Origin: Pseudoalteromonas luteoviolacea NCIMB 1942
GTDB taxonomy: Bacteria > Pseudomonadota > Gammaproteobacteria > Enterobacterales > Alteromonadaceae
DNA length: 64,000 nucleotides
Assembly (NCBI RefSeq): GCF_001625595.1
Contig: NZ_AUXT01000024.1
Location: forward strand, 1 to 64,000
Reading direction: 5' to 3'
The notes under the pieces were generated by a model. That model did not search any database and had not been told where the DNA came from. It saw nothing but the letters and a program-made list of their open reading frames with translations. Shown here piece by piece: positions 46,517 to 54,737 of this stretch (positions are counted from its first letter, which is position 1; every line of letters begins with the position of its first letter). A program made the translations under genes and the position numbers.

Positions 46517-48106
46517 TTATCCAATTTCCATTTTGTCCGTCACTACAGCGACTTTCTGACTTTCAAGGGTGATGGATTTATCCATCTTGATTTGACTGTC
46601 ATCTGGAGTTTTAATCACCACATCAGTTTTTGCAGTCATACCCGCTTTGTCTTTTTGCGACAAGCTATAGCCCGAGCTTTCACCCAGTGAAATTGAGTGG
46701 TCTTTACTGCCTTCCATAATGATGTGTGGCTTTTTAAAGGTAAATTTCAACCCCATAGCCTGCTCTTTGAACACTAACCCTCGGACGTCATATTCCTTTT
46801 TATAGCCACCTAGTGGAGGCTTAGCGACGGGGTTGTGAACAGCGCCTATAATGACCGGAAATCTTGCATCACCACCAATAAAGTCCACAATGACTTCTGT
46901 ATCTTGATCTGGCGGTAAAAACAGCCCTTCTTCGACACCAACGTAAGGAGTAAGTAACCGAGCCCAAATAGGTTCCGTTGTTAGACTATGTAAAGTGAGC
47001 GGGATCCGATGAAGCTTTTCTTTGTCTTCTTTGAATTCAGCGACTTTACCAACTACGACGGGGGTTGGCGTTAACTTTTCCCACTGTGACCAACCACTGT
47101 TTACTAAAGATAAGCCTAAAGTGAACTCGCAAAACCACCCTTGATTGGACAAGTGATGATGAATTTCGCTGATCATGTAGTCCGCTTTATTGCTCTCACC
47201 AGCACCGGATACAGTTATTGCTTCTAGCAACTTTACGTTATGAAGTGACTCAGCCACAGACATATCAACTTGAATGCGCCCTTGTTGGGTATCCCAAAGG
47301 CGGTAGGTTTGCTCAGCTTTTGCTTTCGCCGCTATCTCCACTTTGTCTATAGGTGCTTGAGACTTGATGACAATATCAGCGGTCCCGCCATCCTTTTTTT
47401 CACCCGAATCATGGTCTTCAACAAGCATAGCCTGAGTTTTAATATCCCAAGCACTGTGATCGACTTTTTTCGCGTAGGAGCTGTTATCTAAACAGAGTTC
47501 AAACTCAGTACACCCGTCCATTGCGACATTAAACCCTGTGGTGGTTGGAGTATGCTTAGTCAAATCAACGATATTAATGCCGCCCTCTTCTTCGTAAAAA
47601 ACAAAGCCATTGGTCAAAATTCGGTTCATCAACACTTCCCATGGCTTTTTCTCAACCATTAGATATTGATAATGTTTAATTTTACTGTCAGCTACCGTCT
47701 TTTTACCCGAACAAGGCGTAAGCAAATCATTCAGGATGTCTGTGTCAGTTGAGTCAGGCTTGTACAGTTTACTGATTCTCGATTGGCAAAGCTTATTTGC
47801 CTCTCCTTTCGCGGAGACTTGCACAAAAGGCTCGCAACAATAGCCAATTTTACCTCCAGTGATCACCCCAGAAAAAACGGTAATTTGCGCGGCATCACCG
47901 AAGCCAGCTTTCACTTCAATTGATTTACCCGGCGGAAAGTCTTTAGACAGAGACAGCGAGAAAGTTTCTTCTGCCATGTCTCCATCAGCGAAAATAATTG
48001 ATAATTCGGGGATCTGATTTACGCCTCTACGAGCGACCATCTCCTTAACACCGACTTCCAGTTTTTTTTCACTGCCGTCGACTAAAATGGTGTAACGTAT
48101 ATCCAT
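46517..48106 (-). CDS. VgrG-like central spike protein (Pvc8-like)
   Basis: A 529-residue spike that would tip the tube. I chose the ATG at 48106, which is preceded by GGAG and lies directly behind the stop of the LysM gene; the frame is open 14 codons further into that gene. Domains: gp27-like ring (about 1-330, with AKGEANKLCQSRISKLY and YMISEIHHHLSN), OB-like core (about 340-440, VGVEEGLFLPPDQDTEVIVDFIGGDARFPVIIGAVHN) and a C-terminal beta-spike (about 450-529, repeating K/D-rich strands). No cargo domain is appended at the C-terminus. Confidence 0.88.
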   Translation of the reverse strand: MDIRYTILVDGSEKKLEVGVKEMVARRGVNQIPELSIIFADGDMAEETFSLSLSKDFPPGKSIEVKAGFGDAAQITVFSGVITGGKIGYCCEPFVQVSAKGEANKLCQSRISKLYKPDSTDTDILNDLLTPCSGKKTVADSKIKHYQYLMVEKKPWEVLMNRILTNGFVFYEEEGGINIVDLTKHTPTTTGFNVAMDGCTEFELCLDNSSYAKKVDHSAWDIKTQAMLVEDHDSGEKKDGGTADIVIKSQAPIDKVEIAAKAKAEQTYRLWDTQQGRIQVDMSVAESLHNVKLLEAITVSGAGESNKADYMISEIHHHLSNQGWFCEFTLGLSLVNSGWSQWEKLTPTPVVVGKVAEFKEDKEKLHRIPLTLHSLTTEPIWARLLTPYVGVEEGLFLPPDQDTEVIVDFIGGDARFPVIIGAVHNPVAKPPLGGYKKEYDVRGLVFKEQAMGLKFTFKKPHIIMEGSKDHSISLGESSGYSLSQKDKAGMTAKTDVVIKTPDDSQIKMDKSITLESQKVAVVTDKMEIG

Positions 48107-48107
48107 A

Positions 48108-48845
48108 TCAGCGCTCCAAAGGCGGGTAAATAATTTCAGCTCCCACATCAGCGCTGCGAATTGAAGCCAGTTTATTCACGCTTGCCACCTGATGTACGTA
48201 GCTAGGTTCGCCATAAATTGAAGTGACTTGGGCTATCACACTATCTCCAGCCTTATGTTGGAGTACATGGGTTAAGTCTGGCGAGCTTTTACCGGTCCTG
48301 AGTTTAATTTCTTTGTTCGACAGGCACTCAGATACGTTACAAACAACCTGTGCTTTGACGCGATTGCCTTTGCCATTAACAAGTTCACTGATGACATTGA
48401 TGTCATTGAGCATACCGTGGAAACCACCATCTGCACCGTGATTTAACACCATATTCAAAGGCATAATGGTCACGAATGCAGGCAAATGAGTTTCACCTTG
48501 CACGGCAAGACCGTACTTTAACAATTGTTGAATGCTGTCTTCAGTCTCTGTTTCACCACTTTCTCCCATCGCAAGCTGACCAGGCGTTTCAATGATGGTA
48601 TCGTCCAATAGGAATTTAATAGTAAGAATCGAGGTTGGTGACTTCTGGTATCGAGCTGACCCACTCTCCGAGCCAATGATCTTTGACTCTACCAAATGAT
48701 TCTGATGCGTCACGTTTAGAGATTTTGGGTCATAAGGCAACGTTAATTCCCCTAATTTATTACCATCTCCTCGTTCAATTTTCTTATAGAATGTCACCTT
48801 GCAAAGTGGCAAACCACTTGCGTTAATTCCGCTTGATTTATTCAT
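48108..48845 (-). CDS. LysM-domain tube initiator (Pvc7-like)
   Basis: A 245-residue protein. The N-terminal gp53-like/CIS domain (KVTFYKK...GELTLPYDPKSLNVTHQN, about 15-50) binds spike and tube, and the C-terminal 50 residues form a LysM-like module (VLQHKAGDSVIAQVTSIYGEPSYVHQVASVN, about 193-225). This is the layout of Pvc7/Afp7, which links spike to tube. It follows the DUF5908 gene by 2 bp and precedes the spike gene without a gap. Confidence 0.85.
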   Translation of the reverse strand: MNKSSGINASGLPLCKVTFYKKIERGDGNKLGELTLPYDPKSLNVTHQNHLVESKIIGSESGSARYQKSPTSILTIKFLLDDTIIETPGQLAMGESGETETEDSIQQLLKYGLAVQGETHLPAFVTIMPLNMVLNHGADGGFHGMLNDINVISELVNGKGNRVKAQVVCNVSECLSNKEIKLRTGKSSPDLTHVLQHKAGDSVIAQVTSIYGEPSYVHQVASVNKLASIRSADVGAEIIYPPLER

Positions 48846-48847
48846 AG

Positions 48848-49081
48848 TCAGGGCCTTTTTTCTTTACCAAACTTTGCAAACCTAAATTCAATGTAGCGCT
48901 TTAAATCCGCTTCCAATTGACAAAGCAACTCCTGAACTTCATAGCGGCCGACCGCATTACTATGTTTTTCGATTGCTGGCGCCTGTTGAGAAGAGTCGGC
49001 TGAACTTTCAGCGGCTGCATCACCTGATTGGTCCGCTCGAATACGTGCTTTGACATGCACTTGATTACACTTTATTTCCAT
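48848..49081 (-). CDS. DUF5908-type small eCIS protein (Pvc6-like)
   Basis: A 77-residue protein: an N-terminal strand (MEIKCNQVHVKARI), a low-complexity Ala/Ser/Asp/Gln linker (about 18-40) and a C-terminal helix (YEVQELLCQLEADLKRYIEF). This matches the small conserved gene between the second tube and the LysM protein in PVC/Afp clusters, of unknown function. AAGGAG lies upstream of the ATG. Assignment rests on position, size and ends. Confidence 0.7.
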   Translation of the reverse strand: MEIKCNQVHVKARIRADQSGDAAAESSADSSQQAPAIEKHSNAVGRYEVQELLCQLEADLKRYIEFRFAKFGKEKRP

Positions 49082-49098
49082 ATGTTGCTTACTCCTTG

Positions 49099-49560
49099 TT
49101 ATGAAGGTAAGCCTGGAATTGGCACAGAAATGAGGTCTCGATAACTAAAGCTAAGTGACTCAATTAAAACGTCATTTCGGCCAGCATCAACACCTTCCCA
49201 CTCCCAACTTTCCAAAAATGCATTTTGAACGAGCCATGCTTGAGAAGGCAAAAAGTTGTCATCTAAAATCGTGACTAAGATATCGTTTTTAACCAAATAG
49301 GTGCTCCACGCATCGCCAAATACCAAGTTTTGTAGCATTAATAAACTACCTCCTTGGAAAACGCCTCTTTTTAGGGTCAAGGCTCTGGCCTGCTTTGCAT
49401 TCGCAACACTTACTCGGTTGTTGGTATATTCGACGCTCCTAGCCATTTTCAGCCCACTGACTTCTTTAAATAAAATATCAACGGGGTTGGGGATGCCGGC
49501 CGTAACAATGCTGACAAGAAAACGATACCCAACCATTGGTGTTCTAGGATCTTGAAACAT
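49099..49560 (-). CDS. Second inner-tube protein (Pvc5-like)
   Basis: A 153-residue gp19-like tube subunit. It carries the FKEVSGLKMARSVEYTNN strand-turn typical of the family (about 31-48), then ALTLKRGVFQGG and NAFLESWEWEGVDAG, and ends in the usual strand IESLSFSYRDL. Compared with the first tube protein it has the shorter RVSVANAKQ loop, as expected for the specialised ring at the base of the tube next to Pvc7. Confidence 0.87.
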   Translation of the reverse strand: MFQDPRTPMVGYRFLVSIVTAGIPNPVDILFKEVSGLKMARSVEYTNNRVSVANAKQARALTLKRGVFQGGSLLMLQNLVFGDAWSTYLVKNDILVTILDDNFLPSQAWLVQNAFLESWEWEGVDAGRNDVLIESLSFSYRDLISVPIPGLPS

Positions 49561-49575
49561 ATTTCACACCTAAAT

Positions 49576-49591
49576 GGGCACTCTCGTGCCC
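49576..49591 (-). other. Stable GNRA-type hairpin behind the first tube gene
   Basis: In the minus-strand transcript GGGCAC-GAGA-GTGCCC forms a 6-bp GC-rich stem (49576-49581 with 49586-49591) closed by a GNRA tetraloop, preceded by seven U. No U-run follows, so it should stabilise or process mRNA rather than stop transcription. Confidence 0.6.
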
Positions 49592-49609
49592 CAAAAAAAG
49601 AGAATAAAA

Positions 49610-50056
49610 TTAATGAAATTCGATCTTAATATCGTCAGCCATCATTTCTAGTGACTCAACACTCGCTTCATTTGAACCACCATTGATGCTAGGTGCCGTC
49701 AACTTCTTAGGAAATGCATTGATTACTTTCCAAGTAACGAGAGGCTGAGAGCGATCTTCATTGGTTAGTGAAATTGTGATGTCCTTTTTATCCACAAGGT
49801 TTAAGCTGATAGAAGAAATCCAATCGTAGAACTGGCTCTTTTGCTTAACTAAGCCGCGCTTTAGCGTAATGTTCACGTCAGTTGGTTGCCCAGGCATATG
49901 CTTTTTGCCATAACCATCTTTGTAAGTGATAGTTTCAACACCAATATCTAGGCCAGAAACTTCTGAAAAAGGAATGCTTTCTTCGCCAAAACTGACAACA
50001 AATCGATAGACCGGAATTGGATATTCTGCTGCGATATCTGCTTTAGTAGTAGCCAT
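49610..50056 (-). CDS. Main inner-tube protein (Pvc1-like)
   Basis: A 148-residue T4 gp19-like hexameric tube subunit. YRFVVSFGEESIPFSEVSGLDIGVETITYKDG (about 17-48) is the family core, with TDVNITLKRGLVK and WKVINAFPKKL after it. In this cluster only one such gene plus the Pvc5-like one are present. It follows the sheath gene by about 120 bp with a hairpin between, the reverse of the tube-then-sheath order in Photorhabdus PVC. Confidence 0.9.
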   Translation of the reverse strand: MATTKADIAAEYPIPVYRFVVSFGEESIPFSEVSGLDIGVETITYKDGYGKKHMPGQPTDVNITLKRGLVKQKSQFYDWISSISLNLVDKKDITISLTNEDRSQPLVTWKVINAFPKKLTAPSINGGSNEASVESLEMMADDIKIEFH

Positions 50057-50110
50057 TTAATAACTCCAAAAAATACTGTAATTACAGCTATGCTGTAGTG
50101 AAAAATAGGT

Positions 50111-50142
50111 GTCTATTTGGCATCTCAATGGGCCAAATAGAC
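50111..50142 (-). terminator. Strong intergenic hairpin between sheath and tube, partial terminator
   Basis: An 11-bp perfect stem (GTCTATTTGGC, 50111-50121 with 50132-50142), 10-nt loop, followed in the minus direction by ACCTATTTTTCAC. It lies 35-65 bp past the sheath stop. The U-run starts a few bases after the stem, so partial termination is likely; it would raise sheath mRNA over downstream genes. Confidence 0.65.
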
Positions 50143-50176
50143 GTTGTGACTCGCTGATAATCAAAAAGCGCTAAGG

Positions 50177-51877
50177 TTAGCCCTCTAAGCTTTTGTGAGA
50201 GAAAGTTAGTACGATGAATTCAGCAGGACGAACCGCTGCAAGACCAATTTCAATGTTCATCAGGCCATTGTTAATATCATCTTCAGTCATTGTTTGACCT
50301 AGGCCGACGTTAACGAAAAACGCCTGCTCTGGCGTTTCACCAAAGAATGCACCAGAACGCCATAAGCTTTCTAAATAACTTTCAATCATGGTTTTTAGCT
50401 TTAACCATGTGAATGGCGTATTTGGCTCAAATACAGCAAAGTGTGTTGCTTTTTGAACAGACTCTTCAACCATGTTGAACAAACGACGAACAGACACGTA
50501 GCGCCATTCATTGTCATTACCGGCAAGCGTACGTGCACCCCATACCAGTGTGCCTTTACCAACAAATGTGCGAATAGCATTGATTGACTTACCTGATGTC
50601 GCATCAACGTTTAGACCTTCTTGGTCTGCATTGTCGATAGTTAGTTTTGGCATGAGTACTTGTGCAAGCGCTGCATTAGCTGGCGCTTTCCATACACCGC
50701 GGTCCTTGTCCGTTTTAGCCATAACACCAGCTATTGCAGGTGAAGGAGGTAGATCAAGGTAGTTTTTACCAAGTTCAGCTTTAACTTGGTTGTAAACATC
50801 TGCTGATGAGAATGGATAAGCTGGGTCCCCAATCGCTGCAAGTTGAAGTGAATCCAATGTAACAGGTGTAAGTTCGAATTCGTCTTCGATTACTAATGGA
50901 GTACCACCTGTTTCAACGATTGCACCGTTTTCAAGCTTAACTTCAACACCATCAGTTAAACGGTAATAACTTGTATCATCTGTAGCAAATACTGTTTCAG
51001 GCACTAAGTAGCGTTTGCCAGATGGATCGTAATCATCACCATCAATAACATCTGTATTATTGCCACTTGGTAGCAAGTAGTCTTCACCGATATCGGCCCA
51101 GTCAGCGCCGTTTAGGCAAACCAATTTGTGTGACGAGTCTTTTGGCCACCAGACTTGTGCAGTCAACGGCGCACTCACAATGACTTTAGTCGCATCATAT
51201 GCACGGGCAATCGTCGTTGTAAGGTATGGATAATATGCGGCACCATATTTAAGACCTAGTGTCGCACCCGCGCGAAGTGCTGTTGCATCTTCAGAGATAG
51301 GGTCGATGCTGTCTTCAGCAGCTTGCATTTGTACATCGACAAGTGCAAAACGGTCCATTCTTTTTTCAGCATGTACGAGCGTTTTATTTTGTACTTCGTA
51401 GTGCTTTGTTGTATCCAAGCCAATTGACTCTGGGCTAGATATTAGCGTTACTTCGTCAACTTTATTAAGTAAATCAATTGCCTTAGTGAAGCCTTCAGCT
51501 GATAACGTTCCACCAGCAGTACCAATACTTATGATGTAACACGCGCCACCGCCATTAGCAAAGTAGTGGCTTACAGCTTGATGCAAGAAGTATTGTGCAT
51601 CTTCTAGCTCACCTTCTGGAGACATCACAGCAAAGCCGCCCGCTGACTTAGGTTTAAGCTTAAAGCTCTCTTGATAAGCACCACCAAATACAGCTTCAAA
51701 TTCAACCATGCTCGTAATACGAACTGGTGTATTCTCGTATGCTGGAGCATCACCTGCTTCGTTCAGTTTGGTAGTGTAACCAATGAAAGCCGGAATGGCC
51801 GTTGCAACTTCTGCCACAGAAGGCGGCAGTGTTGATTTCTCTTGGACATAGACGTCTGGGGTTTTATATTGAGGCAT
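50177..51877 (-). CDS. Contractile tail sheath protein (single copy, Pvc2-4-like)
   Basis: A 566-residue sheath subunit. Conserved parts: MPQYKTPDVYVQEKS at the N-terminus, IPAFIGYTTKLNE (about 29-41), YFANGGGACYIISIG (about 105-119) and the C-terminal region VWGARTLAGNDNEWRYVSVRRLFNMVEESV...FTWLKLKTMIESYLESLWRSGA...NIEIGLAAVRPAEFIVLTF. The last strands form the mesh with neighbours. PVC clusters carry three sheath paralogues and MACs fewer; here there is one, so the sheath must be homopolymeric. It is the first gene of the operon, with a 346-bp leader and AAGGAAAT before the ATG. Confidence 0.93.
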   Translation of the reverse strand: MPQYKTPDVYVQEKSTLPPSVAEVATAIPAFIGYTTKLNEAGDAPAYENTPVRITSMVEFEAVFGGAYQESFKLKPKSAGGFAVMSPEGELEDAQYFLHQAVSHYFANGGGACYIISIGTAGGTLSAEGFTKAIDLLNKVDEVTLISSPESIGLDTTKHYEVQNKTLVHAEKRMDRFALVDVQMQAAEDSIDPISEDATALRAGATLGLKYGAAYYPYLTTTIARAYDATKVIVSAPLTAQVWWPKDSSHKLVCLNGADWADIGEDYLLPSGNNTDVIDGDDYDPSGKRYLVPETVFATDDTSYYRLTDGVEVKLENGAIVETGGTPLVIEDEFELTPVTLDSLQLAAIGDPAYPFSSADVYNQVKAELGKNYLDLPPSPAIAGVMAKTDKDRGVWKAPANAALAQVLMPKLTIDNADQEGLNVDATSGKSINAIRTFVGKGTLVWGARTLAGNDNEWRYVSVRRLFNMVEESVQKATHFAVFEPNTPFTWLKLKTMIESYLESLWRSGAFFGETPEQAFFVNVGLGQTMTEDDINNGLMNIEIGLAAVRPAEFIVLTFSHKSLEG

Positions 51878-51940
51878 AATATTTCCTTACGTTGATAATT
51901 ACATTCTAATGAGCCAGTACGGCAAGAATTGGGTAAATGA

Positions 51941-52077
51941 GGCGCAAACCCGGCTAACTTAAAAACCTATCGAGTGGCAAATCAATGGGAATAAACCCAC
52001 TCAAACAAGCCTGCGCCTTTTAAGACAAAGAGCCTTTACCACGGCTCCGCCACATCAGTCCCAACCGATGTGTCTTG
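51941..52077 (-). promoter_or_regulatory. Structured 5' leader of the eCIS operon (two foldable domains)
   Basis: Read on the minus strand, the leader has (1) a three-way junction, outer stem AAGACA/TGTCTT (52071-52076 with 52022-52027) enclosing hairpins CATC/GATG (52067-52070 with 52053-52056) and GAGCC/GGCTC (52043-52047 with 52030-52034); and (2) directly after it, outer stem GGCGCA/TGCGCC (52012-52017 with 51941-51946) continuing into GGCT/AGCC (52008-52011 with 51952-51955) and an inner GAGTGG/CCACTC (51997-52002 with 51972-51977). No known riboswitch class was recognised. The stems are seen; function and transcription are inferred. Confidence 0.45.
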
Positions 52078-52223
52078 TAAATTATTTTGTATGGCTAAGA
52101 CGCCTCTTATTTGGCGCTGTGAAAAATAACTGTGACTTTTTTGAGATACACATGCGCCGCTTATAAACGGGCAGAAAAGCAGATAGCAAAAGTACGTAAA
52201 AGAAGAGAGAGGTTTTCGTTTAG

Positions 52224-53851
52224 TTATAGACTATTGAAACGGTTGGAAAAGCCTGTCAGGTGAACACTGGCAAGTAATGAGAATGCCGTTTCCAAGGAAA
52301 GACAGAGTGAAACTTGTTCACTAGATAATGAAATTTTCTTGCAGTTTAATTTGGGGTTCTTTAGTAGTTGACTCATGTAGTCATCGTTAAACTGGCTGTT
52401 AATCGCTTGTGCTTGCAACCAGCTTTCTCTATTGGTTGCGATTGAAACGTAATTCACTTCATGACGTAAAGTCATGGGCTCATTAAAGTTTGCGAATAAA
52501 CCATTGGCCACATATCGCCTACCTCCAAACTCTAATAGCTGCCTAAAGTCTTTATATTCTTCATAGACGCCTTCCTCGTTTAGTTCATTCCAATGTTCGT
52601 CTAACTTACGAAATAAAAAAGTCATCGCGTCTTTTTCAATATATTGCCTTTGTTTCGTATTTAAATCCCTTGCATGATACTGAAGTTCAAAAAAGCACAA
52701 CTGGCACAACTGCTCGCTTTTTGCTAGCAAGTAACCATCATCATCGGTGTACAGCTGTGTACCTGAGGGAATAACAATATTAAGTCCATAATAGGCGTCT
52801 GAGTAGACATCGAAGGCTTGCGCTGCAAAATCCAACTCTATATCACCAAAAATAGATCTAAAGAGTTTTACCACCTGCACAATCTCTTCGGGGTTACCAC
52901 TGCTATGTGAGAATTGGTTTAGGCTGCGAGTCTTTATCTTAACAAATTGAAAGTTTTGGTAGTTTACGCGGCTCGGCGGAGAGATAAATGGCACAAATGT
53001 TGTATTTTCTACTGACTTGGTAGTTGCCACCGCACTGTTAATCAACCACTGCCAAGGTGCTTGCCACCCTATGTTGTGATGAGTTTTGGCCGTACTGCTG
53101 ACCTTATCCAGAGTAAATAAACTGGAGGATTCTCGTAAAGCAGCAGGAATGGTTTTGTACTCTGATGCAATAAGAGAATCTAAATGGCTTGCTGGTATCA
53201 CCCAACTTACATTTGCAGCGCCATTTTCCAAACCACCATTACCAATGCCTATCAAGGCCCCTTCACTATCGAAGATTGGCGCGCCTGAGAAACCAGGTAG
53301 CAAACTGCCATCTAGATAATAAATGGGTAACTCGATATGGGGGGATTTCGTTTTCGATAGCATTTTTACCGCATAAGGCGGAAGAAACTGCTTTAATATT
53401 TCTGGCTTGGCATATCCTTTGAGTAACTCGCGGGTGCTCATCGCAAGCGCCCCATGATGGAACCCGAGTGCAGTAACACTTGCTCTATATTTAGGCTTAT
53501 TTGATTTAAACTGCTTGATAGGTTGCCACCCTGAGACCGGTCTTGCTACTTCAAGTAACACCAAATCTGCCTTAGGTAGTACCCGATGAACTTTAGCAAG
53601 GCGCTTTTTTTTTTACCGTAGTCAATAATCACTTTGCTTTTTGGTTCTGGGTCTAGCACATGTAAGGCGGTAACCACCCAGTGAGGTTTGAGCCAAATAA
53701 ACCCTGTCGCTACGCTCATTTCTCCATGTGGCTTTTTGACAATCACTCTTACGGTGCTGCTACTTAGCACTTCTGGATCTATAGCAGCCTGACTTGTGCC
53801 AACTGGTCCTGTTATTAAGAGCAATATAGTAAGCATGATTCGCGGAATCAC
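52224..53851 (-). pseudogene. Secreted trypsin-like serine protease split by a frameshift in a 10-A tract
   Basis: Two overlapping minus frames form one protein of about 542 residues. The first (53851, GTG) gives a signal peptide and TALHVLD with catalytic His (about H64). The second (ending 52224) gives VLPKADLVLLEV with catalytic Asp and GFSGAPIFD with catalytic Ser. Upstream of the second frame's first start codon the reading continues KRLAKVHRVLPK, so homology spans the junction. The frame changes at a run of ten A (53605-53614 as T on +); a minus-one shift or one extra A restores it. The remaining 300 residues have no known domain. Options: assembly error in a homopolymer, a real mutation, phase variation, or programmed slippage. 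All three catalytic residues survive. Confidence 0.7.
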
Positions 53852-53861
53852 ACATCACCGC

Positions 53862-54737
53862 CTACAACGCTGTACACAAAGTGTTATGTGTCAATTTCAA
53901 GACAGTAAACTTTTGCTCGTCAGTGATTTTTGCCTCAGAAATACTATCGAAAACAGGCTGCCAATTTGGCCCAAACTTCGTTTGCGCTAGAGACAAACTA
54001 GAAACCTGAGACCATGTCACACCATCTGGGCAGTGCTCAACATAATCTTTCGACATGCATAGTGCATCTCGCGTAGCGAGTAGGACATACTTTTGCTCAT
54101 TTGCCTCGTAGAGTGAAGACACATTCTCGGCTATTTGCGCCCACAATCCTCCGGTCAATTCAAAGTTGTTGAGTACCTCGTCGAGAGCAAGAGTTTCATC
54201 AGTATACAAAAGCTCATCACATCCGCTTACCTCAACGGCTGCGCTGAATAACAAGCTGCTATGCTGATTGTTCATACGAGTCACTTGAGCGTCGTGCACC
54301 AATGGCATTTCATATGCCGGTAGTGAGTCTGAGTCTGTTTGCAGCGGATGGCTTGTTGAACTGACTTGACTTAGATTTAAACCGAACTCTTTTAGAGTTA
54401 ACAGCTGCAAAGCTTGCTGTTTGGTGTACCCAACAGCCATATATTGACCTTTCAAATCAGTAAGCGATGGCGCCAGCAAGTTGTGAGTTCTCACGTAAAC
54501 CCCTAAATATGCGCCCAATACACACGCTATCCCAAAGGAGCCTATTCTGACGGCTTTGGCATCATTAAAGTGACGATCGTTTAAACCCAGTATTGCGGCC
54601 AAAATAGTTGTTAAGGCACCTAACAACAAGGTTACCGTTGGCGTAACCGTAGTACCCATAACAACCCCAAACAGCAATCCTATTCCCGCTCCACCAAATA
54701 ACGCAATTTTAAGATTCACTGCTTTTTGCATATTCAT
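53862..54737 (-). CDS. Inner-membrane protein with C-terminal periplasmic domain
   Basis: A 291-residue protein starting directly behind the stop of the barrel gene (TAAATG). It has three to four hydrophobic helices in the first 85 residues (ALFGGAGIGLLFGVVMG, TVTLLLGALTTILAAILGL, GSFGIACVLGAYLGVYV) and a soluble domain of about 200 residues containing four Cys (GCDELLY, ALCMSKDYVEHC, NTLCTAL). No known motif. It lies between the outer-membrane barrel and the protease, all on one strand with minimal gaps, so they probably form one envelope-related operon. Function unknown. Confidence 0.75.
   Translation of the reverse strand: MNMQKAVNLKIALFGGAGIGLLFGVVMGTTVTPTVTLLLGALTTILAAILGLNDRHFNDAKAVRIGSFGIACVLGAYLGVYVRTHNLLAPSLTDLKGQYMAVGYTKQQALQLLTLKEFGLNLSQVSSTSHPLQTDSDSLPAYEMPLVHDAQVTRMNNQHSSLLFSAAVEVSGCDELLYTDETLALDEVLNNFELTGGLWAQIAENVSSLYEANEQKYVLLATRDALCMSKDYVEHCPDGVTWSQVSSLSLAQTKFGPNWQPVFDSISEAKITDEQKFTVLKLTHNTLCTAL

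Noticed and set aside
48106-48148. Longer start for the spike protein inside the LysM gene
   Set aside because: The internal ATG at 48106 has a GGAG ahead and sits right behind the previous stop; the extension has no ribosome site.
29232-51877. Ordinary contractile-tailed prophage or R-type tailocin
   Set aside because: No capsid, portal, terminase, integrase, holin or phage regulator genes; the LysM initiator, DUF5908 protein, enlarged J-like and Pvc12-like proteins and tape-measure ends are eCIS hallmarks.
29232-51877. Type VI secretion system
   Set aside because: No TssJLM membrane complex, ClpV or TssB/TssC pair; the sheath is a single eCIS-type protein.
52040-52051. ops/RfaH-like element in the eCIS leader (GGCGGAGCCGT on -)
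   Set aside because: It matches the GGCGGTAGCGT core at only 8 of 11 positions and lacks the essential GGTAG, so it is not called.
51941-52077. c-di-GMP-I (GEMM) or other known riboswitch
   Set aside because: The conserved cores (for example CACGCACAGGGCAAACC) are absent; only generic stems were found.
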